Of a DNA stretch of 56,331 bases, positions 43,823 to 53,502 are shown piece after piece. The notes beneath the pieces were generated by a model, which saw nothing but the letters and a program-made list of their open reading frames with translations, was not told the DNA's origin and did no database searches. Positions within the stretch are counted from its first letter, which is position 1. Every line of letters starts with the position of its first letter. A program made the translations under genes and the position numbers. Source of the stretch: Gammaproteobacteria bacterium (GTDB lineage Bacteria > Pseudomonadota > Gammaproteobacteria > Arenicellales > UBA868); assembly GCA_014239575.1 (NCBI GenBank), contig JAAZYQ010000005.1, positions 1 through 56,331 on the forward strand. The letters are read 5' to 3'.

Positions 43823-44122
43823 CTAATCACCATTGGCGATTGGAAAACCATCGTGATGCGGGGTTGCTTATCTGGATCAGGTTGCAAAGCGGCCTGGAGA
43901 TTAATCATGTATGAGAGAAGGATACATGAAAAATGAGTTTAAGACGCCTCGCCCGGGTAGCAGGTCTGATCCAAGGGTCCATTCCACAACCCGCCTTAGT
44001 GATCACACTTCGCCTGACCCGCTTCGGAAGCTTCGGCCGGATGCGGATTTTTTGAAGAACAGGGTTTGCTATGAGGCTTTGTGCGTGTATGGTTGCCCTT
44101 TCCTCTTTTTGCATAGATCGAT

Positions 44123-44950
44123 ATGACTCAGCCTTGCATTATTACCGTTGCCATTACTGGTGCCGTTCCCAGAAAAAAGGACAATGCCGCTGTACCGATC
44201 AGTACCACCGAGCAAGTGGAATCAACTCACGCCGCCTTTGAAGCCGGTGCGAGCCTGGTCCATATCCATGTACGTGACGAGCAAGAGAACCCCTCCTCGG
44301 ATCCACAGCGTTTTGCCCTCGTGCAAGAGGGGATTAAAAAGCACTGCCCTGGAATCATCATTCAATTTTCCACTGGTGGACGTGGCCGCGAGGCTGACCA
44401 GCGGGGCTCTATGCTACACCTTGGGCCCGACATGGCCTCTCTGGCAACCGGTTCGGTAAACTTTCCTGGAATGATTTATGAAAACCACCCGGAACTCATT
44501 GATCAACTGGCTGGCAATATGCTGGAACACCAGATCAAACCGGAGGTCGAAGTATTCGATCTATCGATGCTTTACTCGGCCGCCGCGCTGGTGGAACGAA
44601 GCCTGATCAAAGCCCCCGTTCACGTGCAGTTTGTGATGGGAGTACCGAACGCCCTACCCCCACGACGCGAAATTCTTGAATTCGAACTCGCCCAACTGTC
44701 GACGGTTATGCCGCAGGCAACCTGGACTGCAGCGGGAGTCGGCCGCGGGCAACTCGAGGTCAATCACTGGGCGTTGGAGATGGGCGGCCATTGTAGGACA
44801 GGGCTTGAGGATAACCTGCGTTTTGATAAGTCGCGCCTCGCCCAAAGCAACGCCGAACTTGTCGGGCGCGTGGCTGGCCTTTGCTCCAATTACAATCGTC
44901 ATCCAGCCAGCACCGCAGAAGCCCGCCAGATTCTCGGACTGCAATCCTGA
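44123..44950 (+). CDS. BKACE (beta-keto acid cleavage enzyme, DUF849) family protein
   Basis: 275 aa; 'IITVAITGAVPRKKDNAAVPISTTEQVESTHAAFEAGASLVHIHVRDE', 'TGGRGRE'. Confidence 0.92.
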   Translation: MTQPCIITVAITGAVPRKKDNAAVPISTTEQVESTHAAFEAGASLVHIHVRDEQENPSSDPQRFALVQEGIKKHCPGIIIQFSTGGRGREADQRGSMLHLGPDMASLATGSVNFPGMIYENHPELIDQLAGNMLEHQIKPEVEVFDLSMLYSAAALVERSLIKAPVHVQFVMGVPNALPPRREILEFELAQLSTVMPQATWTAAGVGRGQLEVNHWALEMGGHCRTGLEDNLRFDKSRLAQSNAELVGRVAGLCSNYNRHPASTAEARQILGLQS

Positions 44951-44952
44951 TC

Positions 44953-45699
44953 TCAGACCAATCGGAGGTCCGCAATCAAAGGCAGGTGATCCGAAGCCTG
45001 TCGGGCGAGACTCAGTCGCGAAGGCAACAAGCTGTCAATTTCCAGGGCGCCGCGCACATAAAGACTGTCCAGTGGTCGTACCGGCGCGTAAGCTGGAAAG
45101 GTACGCGGCATTCGCCCGGTGCCGAAAAAGCCCACCGGATGCATCACCTGGCGCCCTAAAGCGCCCCAAATGTCATTGAGATCACCAGCAACGAGGGTGG
45201 GTGTGTCGTGGGCGATTCGGCCAAAGGTCGGATGACCCAGCATTTTCTTTAACTGCATCCTTCGCTCGATTCCCGACAGGCCCAGATGCAGATTAAACAG
45301 ATGCAGGCTGCGACTTCGAGCCTCACCGGGGGCGTTATCATCCAATGATATTCGTGTTCGAGCATAAAGGGCGCTGCGGCGTTTTTTTGGGCCAATGGTC
45401 AGATCAATATTGTGGCTGTCAAGCAGCGGCCAACGACTGAGGATCGCATTACCGTAACCGTGACCGGTTCGAGCCTTCACATTCGCTACCCAAAGCCGAT
45501 GATTCAATCCAATCGCTTCGCCCAGTACATCAACCTGATGAATATTTGCAGACGACCTGCTATATCGAACCACTTCTTGCAAAAGGACAATATCCGGGTG
45601 GTAATGATTTATCACATCGACAATACGCGGCAGATCGTAGCGTCGATCAATTCCGCCAACACACTTATGAATGTTGTAAATCACCAGTCGAATTTTCAC
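44953..45699 (-). CDS. Endonuclease/exonuclease/phosphatase family protein
   Basis: 248 aa; 'IYNIHKCVGGIDRRYDLPRIVDVINHYHPDIVLLQEV', 'VAGDLND', 'SDHLPLIADL'. Confidence 0.92.
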   Translation of the reverse strand: MKIRLVIYNIHKCVGGIDRRYDLPRIVDVINHYHPDIVLLQEVVRYSRSSANIHQVDVLGEAIGLNHRLWVANVKARTGHGYGNAILSRWPLLDSHNIDLTIGPKKRRSALYARTRISLDDNAPGEARSRSLHLFNLHLGLSGIERRMQLKKMLGHPTFGRIAHDTPTLVAGDLNDIWGALGRQVMHPVGFFGTGRMPRTFPAYAPVRPLDSLYVRGALEIDSLLPSRLSLARQASDHLPLIADLRLV

Positions 45700-45803
45700 G
45701 GTACAATAAACTCCTGAAAATCGGCCTTACAGGTCTCCAGCGTGACCCTAAGGCGCCCTCCAGTCTACCCCTGCACACCCTTGATCAACAAACCGTCAGC
45801 CCC

Positions 45804-46544
45804 ATGACCCGCCTTGTGCTGCCCCGTCTCGGTCACAGACTTAGCGCAGTAGTCATTACGGCTCTGCTAGGATTCTTTTGCACCTCGACAGTTGCCAGCA
45901 GTACCGTCATGGCTCCGTTCCAATCCCACTACTCCGTCGACTACTCAGGCTTTAGGGCATCACGGGTAGTATCCCTGGAACGCACCGGGTCTGACTATAT
46001 TCTGCGCTCAACGACCAAACTTAAAGGTTTTGCCCAGTTGTCGGGGTTTGGCCCGGTTTACGAGGTTTCCCGGTTCGAAATACACGATGGCGTGATCCGC
46101 CCCCTGCTCTATACCGTTGGCAACGGCCAGAACAAACACAAGCGCGATATCCGTATTGAATTCGATTGGAAGGCAGGGCTGAGTCAGGGGTTTGCTAAAA
46201 ATAAAGAACAGACTTTTCCGCTTAAGTCAGGCATACAGGATCCGCTTACCTTTGAACTGATGGCTCGCCTCGAATTCTCGCGGGGTCAACGGGCGCCACA
46301 CTACCTTGTGCACGAGGGTGATCGAATTCGTGACTACGCATTTGTTGAGCAGGAGTCCGAGACTCTTGAGATTGCCGGGCGATCTGTTGCGGCCACACGT
46401 TTCTTTGTTGACCGAGGCAGTTCGCGTGAGCTGTATTACTGGTTTGCAGCAAAACCGCATTTCACAGCGATCCAATTGCGCCAGGAACACAAGGCTAAGG
46501 TCAAGGCGACCGTGATACTCAAACAAAGCACAATGCTTGAGTGA
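45804..46544 (+). CDS. DUF3108 domain-containing exported protein
   Basis: Start set at MTRLVLPRLGHRLSAVV (signal peptide-like); 'YSVDYSGFRASRVVSLERTGSDYILRSTTKLKGFA'. Confidence 0.82.
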   Translation: MTRLVLPRLGHRLSAVVITALLGFFCTSTVASSTVMAPFQSHYSVDYSGFRASRVVSLERTGSDYILRSTTKLKGFAQLSGFGPVYEVSRFEIHDGVIRPLLYTVGNGQNKHKRDIRIEFDWKAGLSQGFAKNKEQTFPLKSGIQDPLTFELMARLEFSRGQRAPHYLVHEGDRIRDYAFVEQESETLEIAGRSVAATRFFVDRGSSRELYYWFAAKPHFTAIQLRQEHKAKVKATVILKQSTMLE

Positions 46545-46775
46545 GCGCAATCAACTAAGTGATCCTCAGCGTCGGCAAAAGTTCGATAACCTCGTGAATA
46601 GGTGCCCGTTCCCACCGTGCCCGCCGACAGCAGACATGCTCAGTGTTCTTGAGATCGGCGTCGCGAACCAAAACATAATGAAGCCGCTTGGGCTGTGCGG
46701 AACGGCCGTAACAACAACTAACTGACTCAGCCTCTGTTTAGTTCCTGCCGGTATTCCATGTGCAAGGTCCTTGGC

Positions 46776-47657
46776 TCACAAACCATTGTCTATCAGGCTT
46801 GCCATTTGTTCACCAATCTGCACGGGGGAGCGAACGACGGTAGCCCCGGCACAGGCCAAGGCATTCATCTTAGACTGAGCAGTACCGGTGCCATAATGCA
46901 TGATAGTGCCGGCGTGGCCTATGCGACGGCCAACCGGAACCGACTGCCCGGCGATGTAAGCCACCAATGGCTTGGAGTTTTCAATATCGGTCAGATAAGC
47001 GGCAGCGGTTTCCTCTGAACTGCCGCCAACCTCCCCTATGAGGATAATGCCATCGGTCTGCGGGTCCGCATTGAACCGCTCAATACAATCTACGAATGAG
47101 AGGCCAAAAACCGGGTCTGCACCGATACCGATGCAGGTCGACTGGCCAAGGCCATTACGAGTTGTCTGCTCAACCGCCTCGTAAGTTAGCGTACTGGATC
47201 GCGAGACGATACCGACACGGCCAGCCAGGAAGATGCCCTGCGGCATTATCCCCAGAGTGCACTGCCCCGGCACCGCAATGCCTGGGGTATTGGGGCCCAC
47301 CAATAGTGTATTTGAGCTCTTAAGTTTTGAGCGAACCCGAACCATATCTAATATAGGAATTCGTTCTGTGACGCAGACCACCAGGCCGATACCTGCATTG
47401 ATGGCTTCTTCAATCGCATCGGCTGCGTTCGCCGGCGGCACAAAAATCACGCTGGCTGTCGCTCCAGTCTCACTGACCGCATCACGAACCTGATCAAAAA
47501 CCGGAATACCCAAGTGACTCGTGCCGCCTTTCCCCATACGCACGCCGGCGACGACCTGGGTACCAGTGGCTAGTGCCCGCTCGGCATGAAAGGAGCCTTG
47601 TCGGCCGGTGATACCCTGGAAAATCACGCGGGTGGCACTGTCAACCAGGATGCTCAT
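46776..47657 (-). CDS. Succinate-CoA ligase alpha-subunit-like protein (divergent)
   Basis: 293 aa; 'VIFQGITGRQGSFHAERALATGTQVVAGVRMGKGG', 'GHAGTIMHYGTGT'; diverges from canonical 'GPNCPG' and 'GHAGAIIAGGKGT'. Confidence 0.88.
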   Translation of the reverse strand: MSILVDSATRVIFQGITGRQGSFHAERALATGTQVVAGVRMGKGGTSHLGIPVFDQVRDAVSETGATASVIFVPPANAADAIEEAINAGIGLVVCVTERIPILDMVRVRSKLKSSNTLLVGPNTPGIAVPGQCTLGIMPQGIFLAGRVGIVSRSSTLTYEAVEQTTRNGLGQSTCIGIGADPVFGLSFVDCIERFNADPQTDGIILIGEVGGSSEETAAAYLTDIENSKPLVAYIAGQSVPVGRRIGHAGTIMHYGTGTAQSKMNALACAGATVVRSPVQIGEQMASLIDNGL

Positions 47658-48922
47658 CGTCCGCGATGCCCCGAACTATTAAGCCAACGACCAATCCGGC
47701 CGGTGATCACACCACGAGACTTTGGGCGATCCGGCGTAGCGGCTAACTCAACGGCCGCTTTTGCCGCAGATGCCAGATCGGACGAAAAATGAATCGGCAA
47801 ACCTGATCGTTCAAGGCGGGAAATCGCCAACTGCGCATTGGTGCCCGCGAGGCGCGCAACAATATCCACTGTGATCGGCTTTTCAAGGTGCGCAAGCAGC
47901 AGGCCATCGGCAATCGTATCGCAACGCATAATGCCGGCTCCAAAAACATTGAGCAGCAAACAACGGATACGCGAGTCAGTCAACGCTAACAAAAATGCCT
48001 GTTTAACCCGGCTAACTTCAAGTACGGGAGGCACGTCGAGAAAGTTCGCAGGCTTACCATCCAGGTCAACAACAGCGTCAAGGGTCGCCATGGCCAGCCC
48101 CGCCCCGCTGGAAAATGTACCAACGTTGCCATCCAAACGAATGTAATTAAAGCCGTAACGCGAAGCAGACTCCTCCCTAGCGTCGGTTTCAACCCGTGAG
48201 CCGAGTGAAGCCATCTTCGGCTGACGAAACAACGCATTGTTGTCCACAGCCATTCGCCCATCCAGCGCGATCAATCGACCGTTTTCCTCTATGCCCAGCG
48301 GGTTTATCTCAATCAGTGAAAGGTCGTGAGTCACAAATAACTGGTACATGCGTTGAAGGATATCGGCAAACATAGTGCAGGAAGCTTGCTCAAGCCCCAG
48401 TGCCGAACCTATTCGCACGCCAACCTGCTCGGCAATCTCCAAACCTGACCCGAGCGGTGTCTTGATAAGGCTTTGGGGGGCATCGCGAACCTGTTCTTCG
48501 ATGTTCTCCCCACCGCAGGGTGTCGCCAAACACACAATTTCTCCAGACTCGCCATCAACCAGTAATGCAACAAACAATTCCCTCTGGGTATTTACTTGGG
48601 GTTCAATGTATACCGCGCGAACGCATTGACCCGCGGTCCCCGTCTGCGGAGTAACCAAGGTTGCACCCAACATCGAAGCGGCGGCGTAATGAACGCCATC
48701 CAATGAGTCCGAAAAACGAATTCCTCCAGAGCGGGGCGCATCATTAAAACTGCCTTGAGCGCGGCCTCCCGCATAAATCTGCGCTTTAACCACCCATGGG
48801 CCGTGCCCGAGTTCCTGGGCAACCTCTCGAGCTTGAACCTCTGTGATAGCGACAGACCCCGGCAGCACCGGGATACCCCACTGGCGCATAAGATCTTTGG
48901 CCTGATACTCAAAAAGGTACAT
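47654..48922 (-). CDS. Succinate-CoA ligase beta-subunit-like ATP-grasp protein (divergent)
   Basis: 422 aa; 'MYLFEYQAKDLMRQWGIPVLPG', 'GPWVVKAQIYAGGR', 'EINPLGI'; 4-bp overlap with the alpha-like gene. Confidence 0.88.
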   Translation of the reverse strand: MYLFEYQAKDLMRQWGIPVLPGSVAITEVQAREVAQELGHGPWVVKAQIYAGGRAQGSFNDAPRSGGIRFSDSLDGVHYAAASMLGATLVTPQTGTAGQCVRAVYIEPQVNTQRELFVALLVDGESGEIVCLATPCGGENIEEQVRDAPQSLIKTPLGSGLEIAEQVGVRIGSALGLEQASCTMFADILQRMYQLFVTHDLSLIEINPLGIEENGRLIALDGRMAVDNNALFRQPKMASLGSRVETDAREESASRYGFNYIRLDGNVGTFSSGAGLAMATLDAVVDLDGKPANFLDVPPVLEVSRVKQAFLLALTDSRIRCLLLNVFGAGIMRCDTIADGLLLAHLEKPITVDIVARLAGTNAQLAISRLERSGLPIHFSSDLASAAKAAVELAATPDRPKSRGVITGRIGRWLNSSGHRGR

Positions 48923-48972
48923 GACGATTCAACACAGATGCCAAGCGGTCGCGCCTGAAAAAATCTGGATGG

Positions 48973-49971
48973 TCACAGCAAAGCTTCACTGTCGACAATG
49001 AGGACTAATTTGCCGAAGTGTCCAGACGACTCCATCAATTGGTGAGCCTCGACAACCTCCTCCAAAGGGAATACCTGGTGTACCAGGGGGGTAATCGTCC
49101 CATCGGAAAACAACCCCAGTGTCTCGCTCGCAAAACGGCTGATAATGGCTGCCTTTTCGGCAACTGGCCTCGGGCGCAGGACCGAGCCAGCGATCTTCTG
49201 CCGCTTTACCATCAGTTGTGCAAGGTTGAGATCGTTTTTTGCCCCGCCCATCACGCCAATCAGCATCAAAGTGCCATTGACTGCGAGAGATTTGAGATTC
49301 GCATGCAGGTATGCCGCACCGATGTGATCAAGGATAACGTCTACTCCGCGCCCGTCCGTCAGCGTCGCTACCTCTTCCTGGAAGTCCTGTTGCTGATAGT
49401 CGATGACATGATCCACGCCGAGATCTCTTACCCGCTGGACCTTTGTTGTCGATGCGGTTACCAGAATTGTCACTGACGGTGCGAGCGCGCGACACAATTG
49501 AATAGCTGCGGTATTTACCCCACCGCCGCCGCCATGAAGCAATACCTGCTGCCCATCAAAAAGTCCGGGAAATTGAAACAGATTAAGATGGGCCGTAATG
49601 TAAGTCTCGCTTACGCAAGCAGCCTGCTCCCAGCTCATACTTTCTGGGATTCTCATCAAATGTCCAGGCCAGGCAACTGCAAACTCAGCGTAGGCTCCAC
49701 CACCCACCAGGCCCATCACGCGGTCCCCACAGCGCCACTGATCCACGCCGTCCCCAAGGGCCGCCACTGTACCCGCGATTTCCAGCCCAAGGACATTTGA
49801 ATCCCCCGGCGGAGGTGGATAATTGCCCTGGCGCTGGACCACGTCCGGCCGGTTAACACTGGTGGCAACTACTCGTACCAATACCTGTCCCGGCCCGGGG
49901 GTCGGCTCAGGAACGGATGCCACCCGCATGACTTCAGGGCCACCAAAGCTATCGATGACAATGGCTTTCAT
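48973..49971 (-). CDS. NAD(P)H-quinone oxidoreductase, zinc-independent MDR family (PIG3-like)
   Basis: Start set at MKAIVIDSFGGPEVM; 'NRPDVVQRQGNYPPPPGDSNVLGLEIAG', 'LLHGGGGGVNTAAIQL'. Confidence 0.93.
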   Translation of the reverse strand: MKAIVIDSFGGPEVMRVASVPEPTPGPGQVLVRVVATSVNRPDVVQRQGNYPPPPGDSNVLGLEIAGTVAALGDGVDQWRCGDRVMGLVGGGAYAEFAVAWPGHLMRIPESMSWEQAACVSETYITAHLNLFQFPGLFDGQQVLLHGGGGGVNTAAIQLCRALAPSVTILVTASTTKVQRVRDLGVDHVIDYQQQDFQEEVATLTDGRGVDVILDHIGAAYLHANLKSLAVNGTLMLIGVMGGAKNDLNLAQLMVKRQKIAGSVLRPRPVAEKAAIISRFASETLGLFSDGTITPLVHQVFPLEEVVEAHQLMESSGHFGKLVLIVDSEALL

Positions 49972-50186
49972 CAGATTCGACTCCGTTTTTCCCAATACTG
50001 CGAGTGAAGCCCGCTCTTGTCAGACCAGAACTAGCTCAAGCTACTGGCATCCTACTCTACGGTCTCTGACTGGAACACAGGCTTGGGCGTTGGGCCCTAA
50101 GATAGGCTGCGGCCTAGTCCACCTAACTACTGGTATACATTATACGCAGAAATTAAAACCCTGAACGCGACTCAATGGGCTAAGTT

Positions 50187-50212
50187 AGCCTGCGGCGAGC
50201 CGGCTCCTACCT
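50187..50212. repeat. Single REP-like palindrome
   Basis: Minus strand GTAGGAGCCGGCTCGCCGCAGGC resembles the GTAGGAGC... REP consensus of pseudomonads; only one copy noticed. Confidence 0.35.
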
Positions 50213-50248
50213 TGGCAGTTAAAAACCGTTTTCCTGAGGAAATTAAAA

Positions 50249-51028
50249 ATGAAAGCCTACAAGAATGCCGAATTCCTCGATAGCCCCGATGCACGGCTAT
50301 TGCGCATCGTTGCCGAATTTGTTGAACCGGCTGCGCGGTTTACCCGAAACCAAATCGAAGACACTATCGTGTTCATGGGCTCAGCACGAGCCCCTGAACC
50401 GGTTGATGGCGCCGAAGCTGGACCACCACCCAATGATGATACCCAGGTGAAATACTGGAGGGCGATGACCGACTACTACCAGGATTGTCGTGATTTGGCC
50501 GAAAGGATTACCCACTGGTCTAAGAGCCTGCCCGAAGGCCATCGGCGTTTTGTGGTCTGCTCTGGCGGCGGTCCGGGCATCATGGAAGCGGCTAACCGGG
50601 GCGCCTCGGACGCCGACGGGATCAACATCGGCCTTGGAATCTCCTTGCCGAACGAACAAGGGAACAATCCACATATCACCCGCGAGCTATCGCTGGAGTT
50701 TCACTATTTTTTCATGCGGAAATTTTGGTTTGCCTACATGGCAAAGGCCGTGGTGTTCTTTCCCGGGGGCTTTGGCACTATGGACGAGCTTTTTGAGATA
50801 CTCACCCTCTTGCAGACTGGCAAAATTCGCAAGCACCTGCCCCTGGTTCTTTTCGGTACTGACTATTGGAAACGCGTAATCGATTTCGAGATGCTGATTG
50901 AATATGGCACCATAAACCGGAGTGATCTGGAACTGTTTCTGATAACGGATTCGGTTGATACGGCCTTCGACTACCTCACCGACCAGTTATCACGGTACGG
51001 TGTAAAAGAGCCTGGCACTACGCTTTGA
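50249..51028 (+). CDS. LOG family / Rossmann-fold nucleotide-binding protein
   Basis: 259 aa; 'CSGGGPGIMEAANRGA' and 'FFPGGFGTMDELFE' (PGGxGTxxE); good RBS TGAGGAAATT. Confidence 0.92.
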   Translation: MKAYKNAEFLDSPDARLLRIVAEFVEPAARFTRNQIEDTIVFMGSARAPEPVDGAEAGPPPNDDTQVKYWRAMTDYYQDCRDLAERITHWSKSLPEGHRRFVVCSGGGPGIMEAANRGASDADGINIGLGISLPNEQGNNPHITRELSLEFHYFFMRKFWFAYMAKAVVFFPGGFGTMDELFEILTLLQTGKIRKHLPLVLFGTDYWKRVIDFEMLIEYGTINRSDLELFLITDSVDTAFDYLTDQLSRYGVKEPGTTL

Positions 51029-51174
51029 AACATTAGGAGCAGCGCCAGGCTGAGCCTTTGCAGTAGCCATTTCTCTGCAAGGCGCCCGGTGTAAGCGCCT
51101 ACTGAACAACGGTGGCTGCCCAGGCGGTTAGTCAGCTTCGGCCTATTTTCGGTCAACCATCCCGTCGAAAACCT

Positions 51175-52311
51175 TTACGCTTTTGTCTGATTGACTGCCC
51201 GATTGTGCGTCAACCAGTCATCCACCATGCCAACTGTCGCATCGATGGCGTCGAGCTGCACGCCCTTTTGAGCTGCGATTAATGCGACCAGTTTGTCGAC
51301 CCGTTCAATTGCCTGCGCTCCGCCCGCCAATGCGCGCGCTGCCGAAGATGGACTGGCGAGCGAGTTTGCCGCTTTCGCATATTTTTCGAAAGGCACAAAA
51401 TCAGATGCTTGGCCGCCGAGGTCAATGCACAGATTTACCACCCAGTCATAAACAGCACGGCTAGCCTCGATATTACCGTGCACCGCGTCCTTGATTGGCC
51501 GCATCTGATCTGGCTGGACGCACCGGTAATTACCCGTCATCAGCATTGCCCATTTTGCCAGAGGCACGAAAATTGACTCATGAACACGCAACTTGACCGG
51601 AACTTCAATCAGATCGCCGTCACCCAGATCGAAGCGGGCGGCCTCGATATCTTGCTCAAGCTGTAGCAGCATTTGGGTATGCGCCTGCGACACAAACCGC
51701 GCGACTTTAAAGTTGGTCGCTAGCCGCACTTCTAAGATATTGGGCTTCTCTTCGGGAGGGCGAAATGCCTGTGGGTCTGGACTGCACAGGGTCAGAAGCT
51801 CTGGGTCAAAATCATCCCATAACGCAGCCTCGGAAAAACAGCTACGCAGCCTATCAGTATCGAGTCCCGGGATACGCTTGAGGTACGGCAAAAGCGGCAT
51901 ATTCGTGACCGCCATCGTCGGAACCTGTGATGCAGCGATCCGTCCGAGCAGTTCACGAACAGCGGAAGCACTGTATTGTGGCTCCTGCATTGCCAATACC
52001 ACAAGATCATAGGCCCCGGGGTCGACACCATCAGGCTGAGACGCAATCAGATTACCGGCTAAGTCGTTAGAGTGAATCTCGACAAGACTGTCCCGCGCTT
52101 TGATCGGCATCCGAACAACCGAACCTGAACTATTGAAGAGCGCCGCCGTGGTTTCTCGACAGATCAGTGTGGCATTGTGGCCCGACAACAGAATTTTGGT
52201 CGCAAGCAGTGATCCATAGGATGCGCCCAGAATCAGGACGTCATACTTTCGGGCATCGCCCGAATGGCTTTCGGCAATCGAGCCATTTTCCGAAATTTGC
52301 CTTTTCCCCAT
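51175..52311 (-). CDS. Ketopantoate reductase-like (PanE/ApbA family) oxidoreductase
   Basis: 378 aa; 'DVLILGASYGSLLATKILLSGHNATLICR' Rossmann motif and helical C-terminal half; exact function unknown. Confidence 0.65.
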   Translation of the reverse strand: MGKRQISENGSIAESHSGDARKYDVLILGASYGSLLATKILLSGHNATLICRETTAALFNSSGSVVRMPIKARDSLVEIHSNDLAGNLIASQPDGVDPGAYDLVVLAMQEPQYSASAVRELLGRIAASQVPTMAVTNMPLLPYLKRIPGLDTDRLRSCFSEAALWDDFDPELLTLCSPDPQAFRPPEEKPNILEVRLATNFKVARFVSQAHTQMLLQLEQDIEAARFDLGDGDLIEVPVKLRVHESIFVPLAKWAMLMTGNYRCVQPDQMRPIKDAVHGNIEASRAVYDWVVNLCIDLGGQASDFVPFEKYAKAANSLASPSSAARALAGGAQAIERVDKLVALIAAQKGVQLDAIDATVGMVDDWLTHNRAVNQTKA

Positions 52312-52449
52312 CGCAAGATCCCAGGTAGTTTTTTAAACGGCCGGCGATTCTAGCGCAAACCAAACTCATGAAGCCATAAGCCCGGGGCAATATCAGAGAT
52401 TCGAGGTTGAAATCCTGCCCAACCGAGTTGGAAAGTGACGGCACATTAG

Positions 52450-53493
52450 TTAGTCTTGCAGGCTGTCTTGCAATGTCAGGATCTGCTGCCAGGTCGATTC
52501 CGGTATTGAGATAATGCCCTTGGATGCAGTTCGATAATCGCGCTCTCGCTCACCTGGCACCTCGACCCGCTCGAAGCCTGGCGCTGGTGGACACTCACGT
52601 AATTCCTTCAGTACCTCTTCGGCCGCAATCTGTGCTGCGCAGGACTCTCGAAAACCTTTGGAATCAATGGTAATCAGCAGCCAGTTGCCTTCTGTGGTTG
52701 ATGGGCCGAGCATAGCTTCGCCGATCAACTCACCCACCAACGCTAGTCCGTAACCTTTTTGCCCTCCGGCTGGCAAAATCGCCCCCCCGTTGAAATAATC
52801 CTCAGGATCACGGGTTGGATTTCCATGAACATCAATCAGGCAATCTTCCGGCAACAAAGCACCAGCACTGCGGGCTGCATAAATCCACCCACCCGCGATT
52901 TTCGAGGTCGCGAAGTCGAGCACCACCGGCCCATGCTCACCACCGGGTATGCCAATGCACCAGGGATTAGTTGGCAACATCGCGCGTGCTCCACCGTACG
53001 GGGCTACCTGGCGCCATTTATGCCGATTACCGCCGCCCACACAGATAGTCAAAAACCCTTGCTCGGCAGCAGTATCAGCAAAAGCACCGTGACGACCGGT
53101 GTGCCCGACATGGCGAATAGCCAATACAGACATACCGCTCTCACTTGCCATCGCCATACCGTGTTGGTAGGCAAGATGCATAGCTGGAATGCCGATGCCA
53201 CCTCCCCCATTAATCTCCTCGGTACCGCGAACGGTCTTGCAAATGCGTGGTATAGCAGATGGCGTCATATAGCCATTTTGAAATTGCTCCGTATACTGTA
53301 ATGTACGCATCACGCCGTGGCTTTCCATGCCGCAAAGACTGGTGTCGGCCAGGTGCTCGGCAACTCGACCTGCGGTGTCCTCACTGCAACCAATCTGCAC
53401 GAAAATGTTGGAAACAATATCAACTGCCTGGCCTGCGTCGACATTCACACGGTCGCCGCGCAAAGTCAGTTTGGAGCGCACTGCAAAGGGCAT
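52450..53493 (-). CDS. Ldh family (malate/L-sulfolactate-type) oxidoreductase
   Basis: 347 aa; 'DTSLCGMESHGVMRTLQY', 'APYGGARAMLPTNPWCIGIP', 'VVLDFATSKIAGG', 'GGQKGYGLALVGELIGEA'. Confidence 0.9.
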   Translation of the reverse strand: MPFAVRSKLTLRGDRVNVDAGQAVDIVSNIFVQIGCSEDTAGRVAEHLADTSLCGMESHGVMRTLQYTEQFQNGYMTPSAIPRICKTVRGTEEINGGGGIGIPAMHLAYQHGMAMASESGMSVLAIRHVGHTGRHGAFADTAAEQGFLTICVGGGNRHKWRQVAPYGGARAMLPTNPWCIGIPGGEHGPVVLDFATSKIAGGWIYAARSAGALLPEDCLIDVHGNPTRDPEDYFNGGAILPAGGQKGYGLALVGELIGEAMLGPSTTEGNWLLITIDSKGFRESCAAQIAAEEVLKELRECPPAPGFERVEVPGERERDYRTASKGIISIPESTWQQILTLQDSLQD

Positions 53494-53502
53494 GATCGGC
53501 CC

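Noticed and set aside
43861-43900. TPP-riboswitch-like string on the minus strand (TTTGCAACCTGATCCAGATAA, cf. GAACCUGAUCUGGAUAA) upstream of the M50 protease gene
   Set aside because: No CUGAGA element or matching P2/P3 arm was found upstream and the 3' half does not match the GCCAGCGNAGGGA part; probably coincidence. cmscan would settle it.
43905-44126. Overlapping 69- and 71-aa ORFs on opposite strands upstream of the BKACE gene
   Set aside because: Mutually overlapping, no family resemblance; treated as non-coding spacer.
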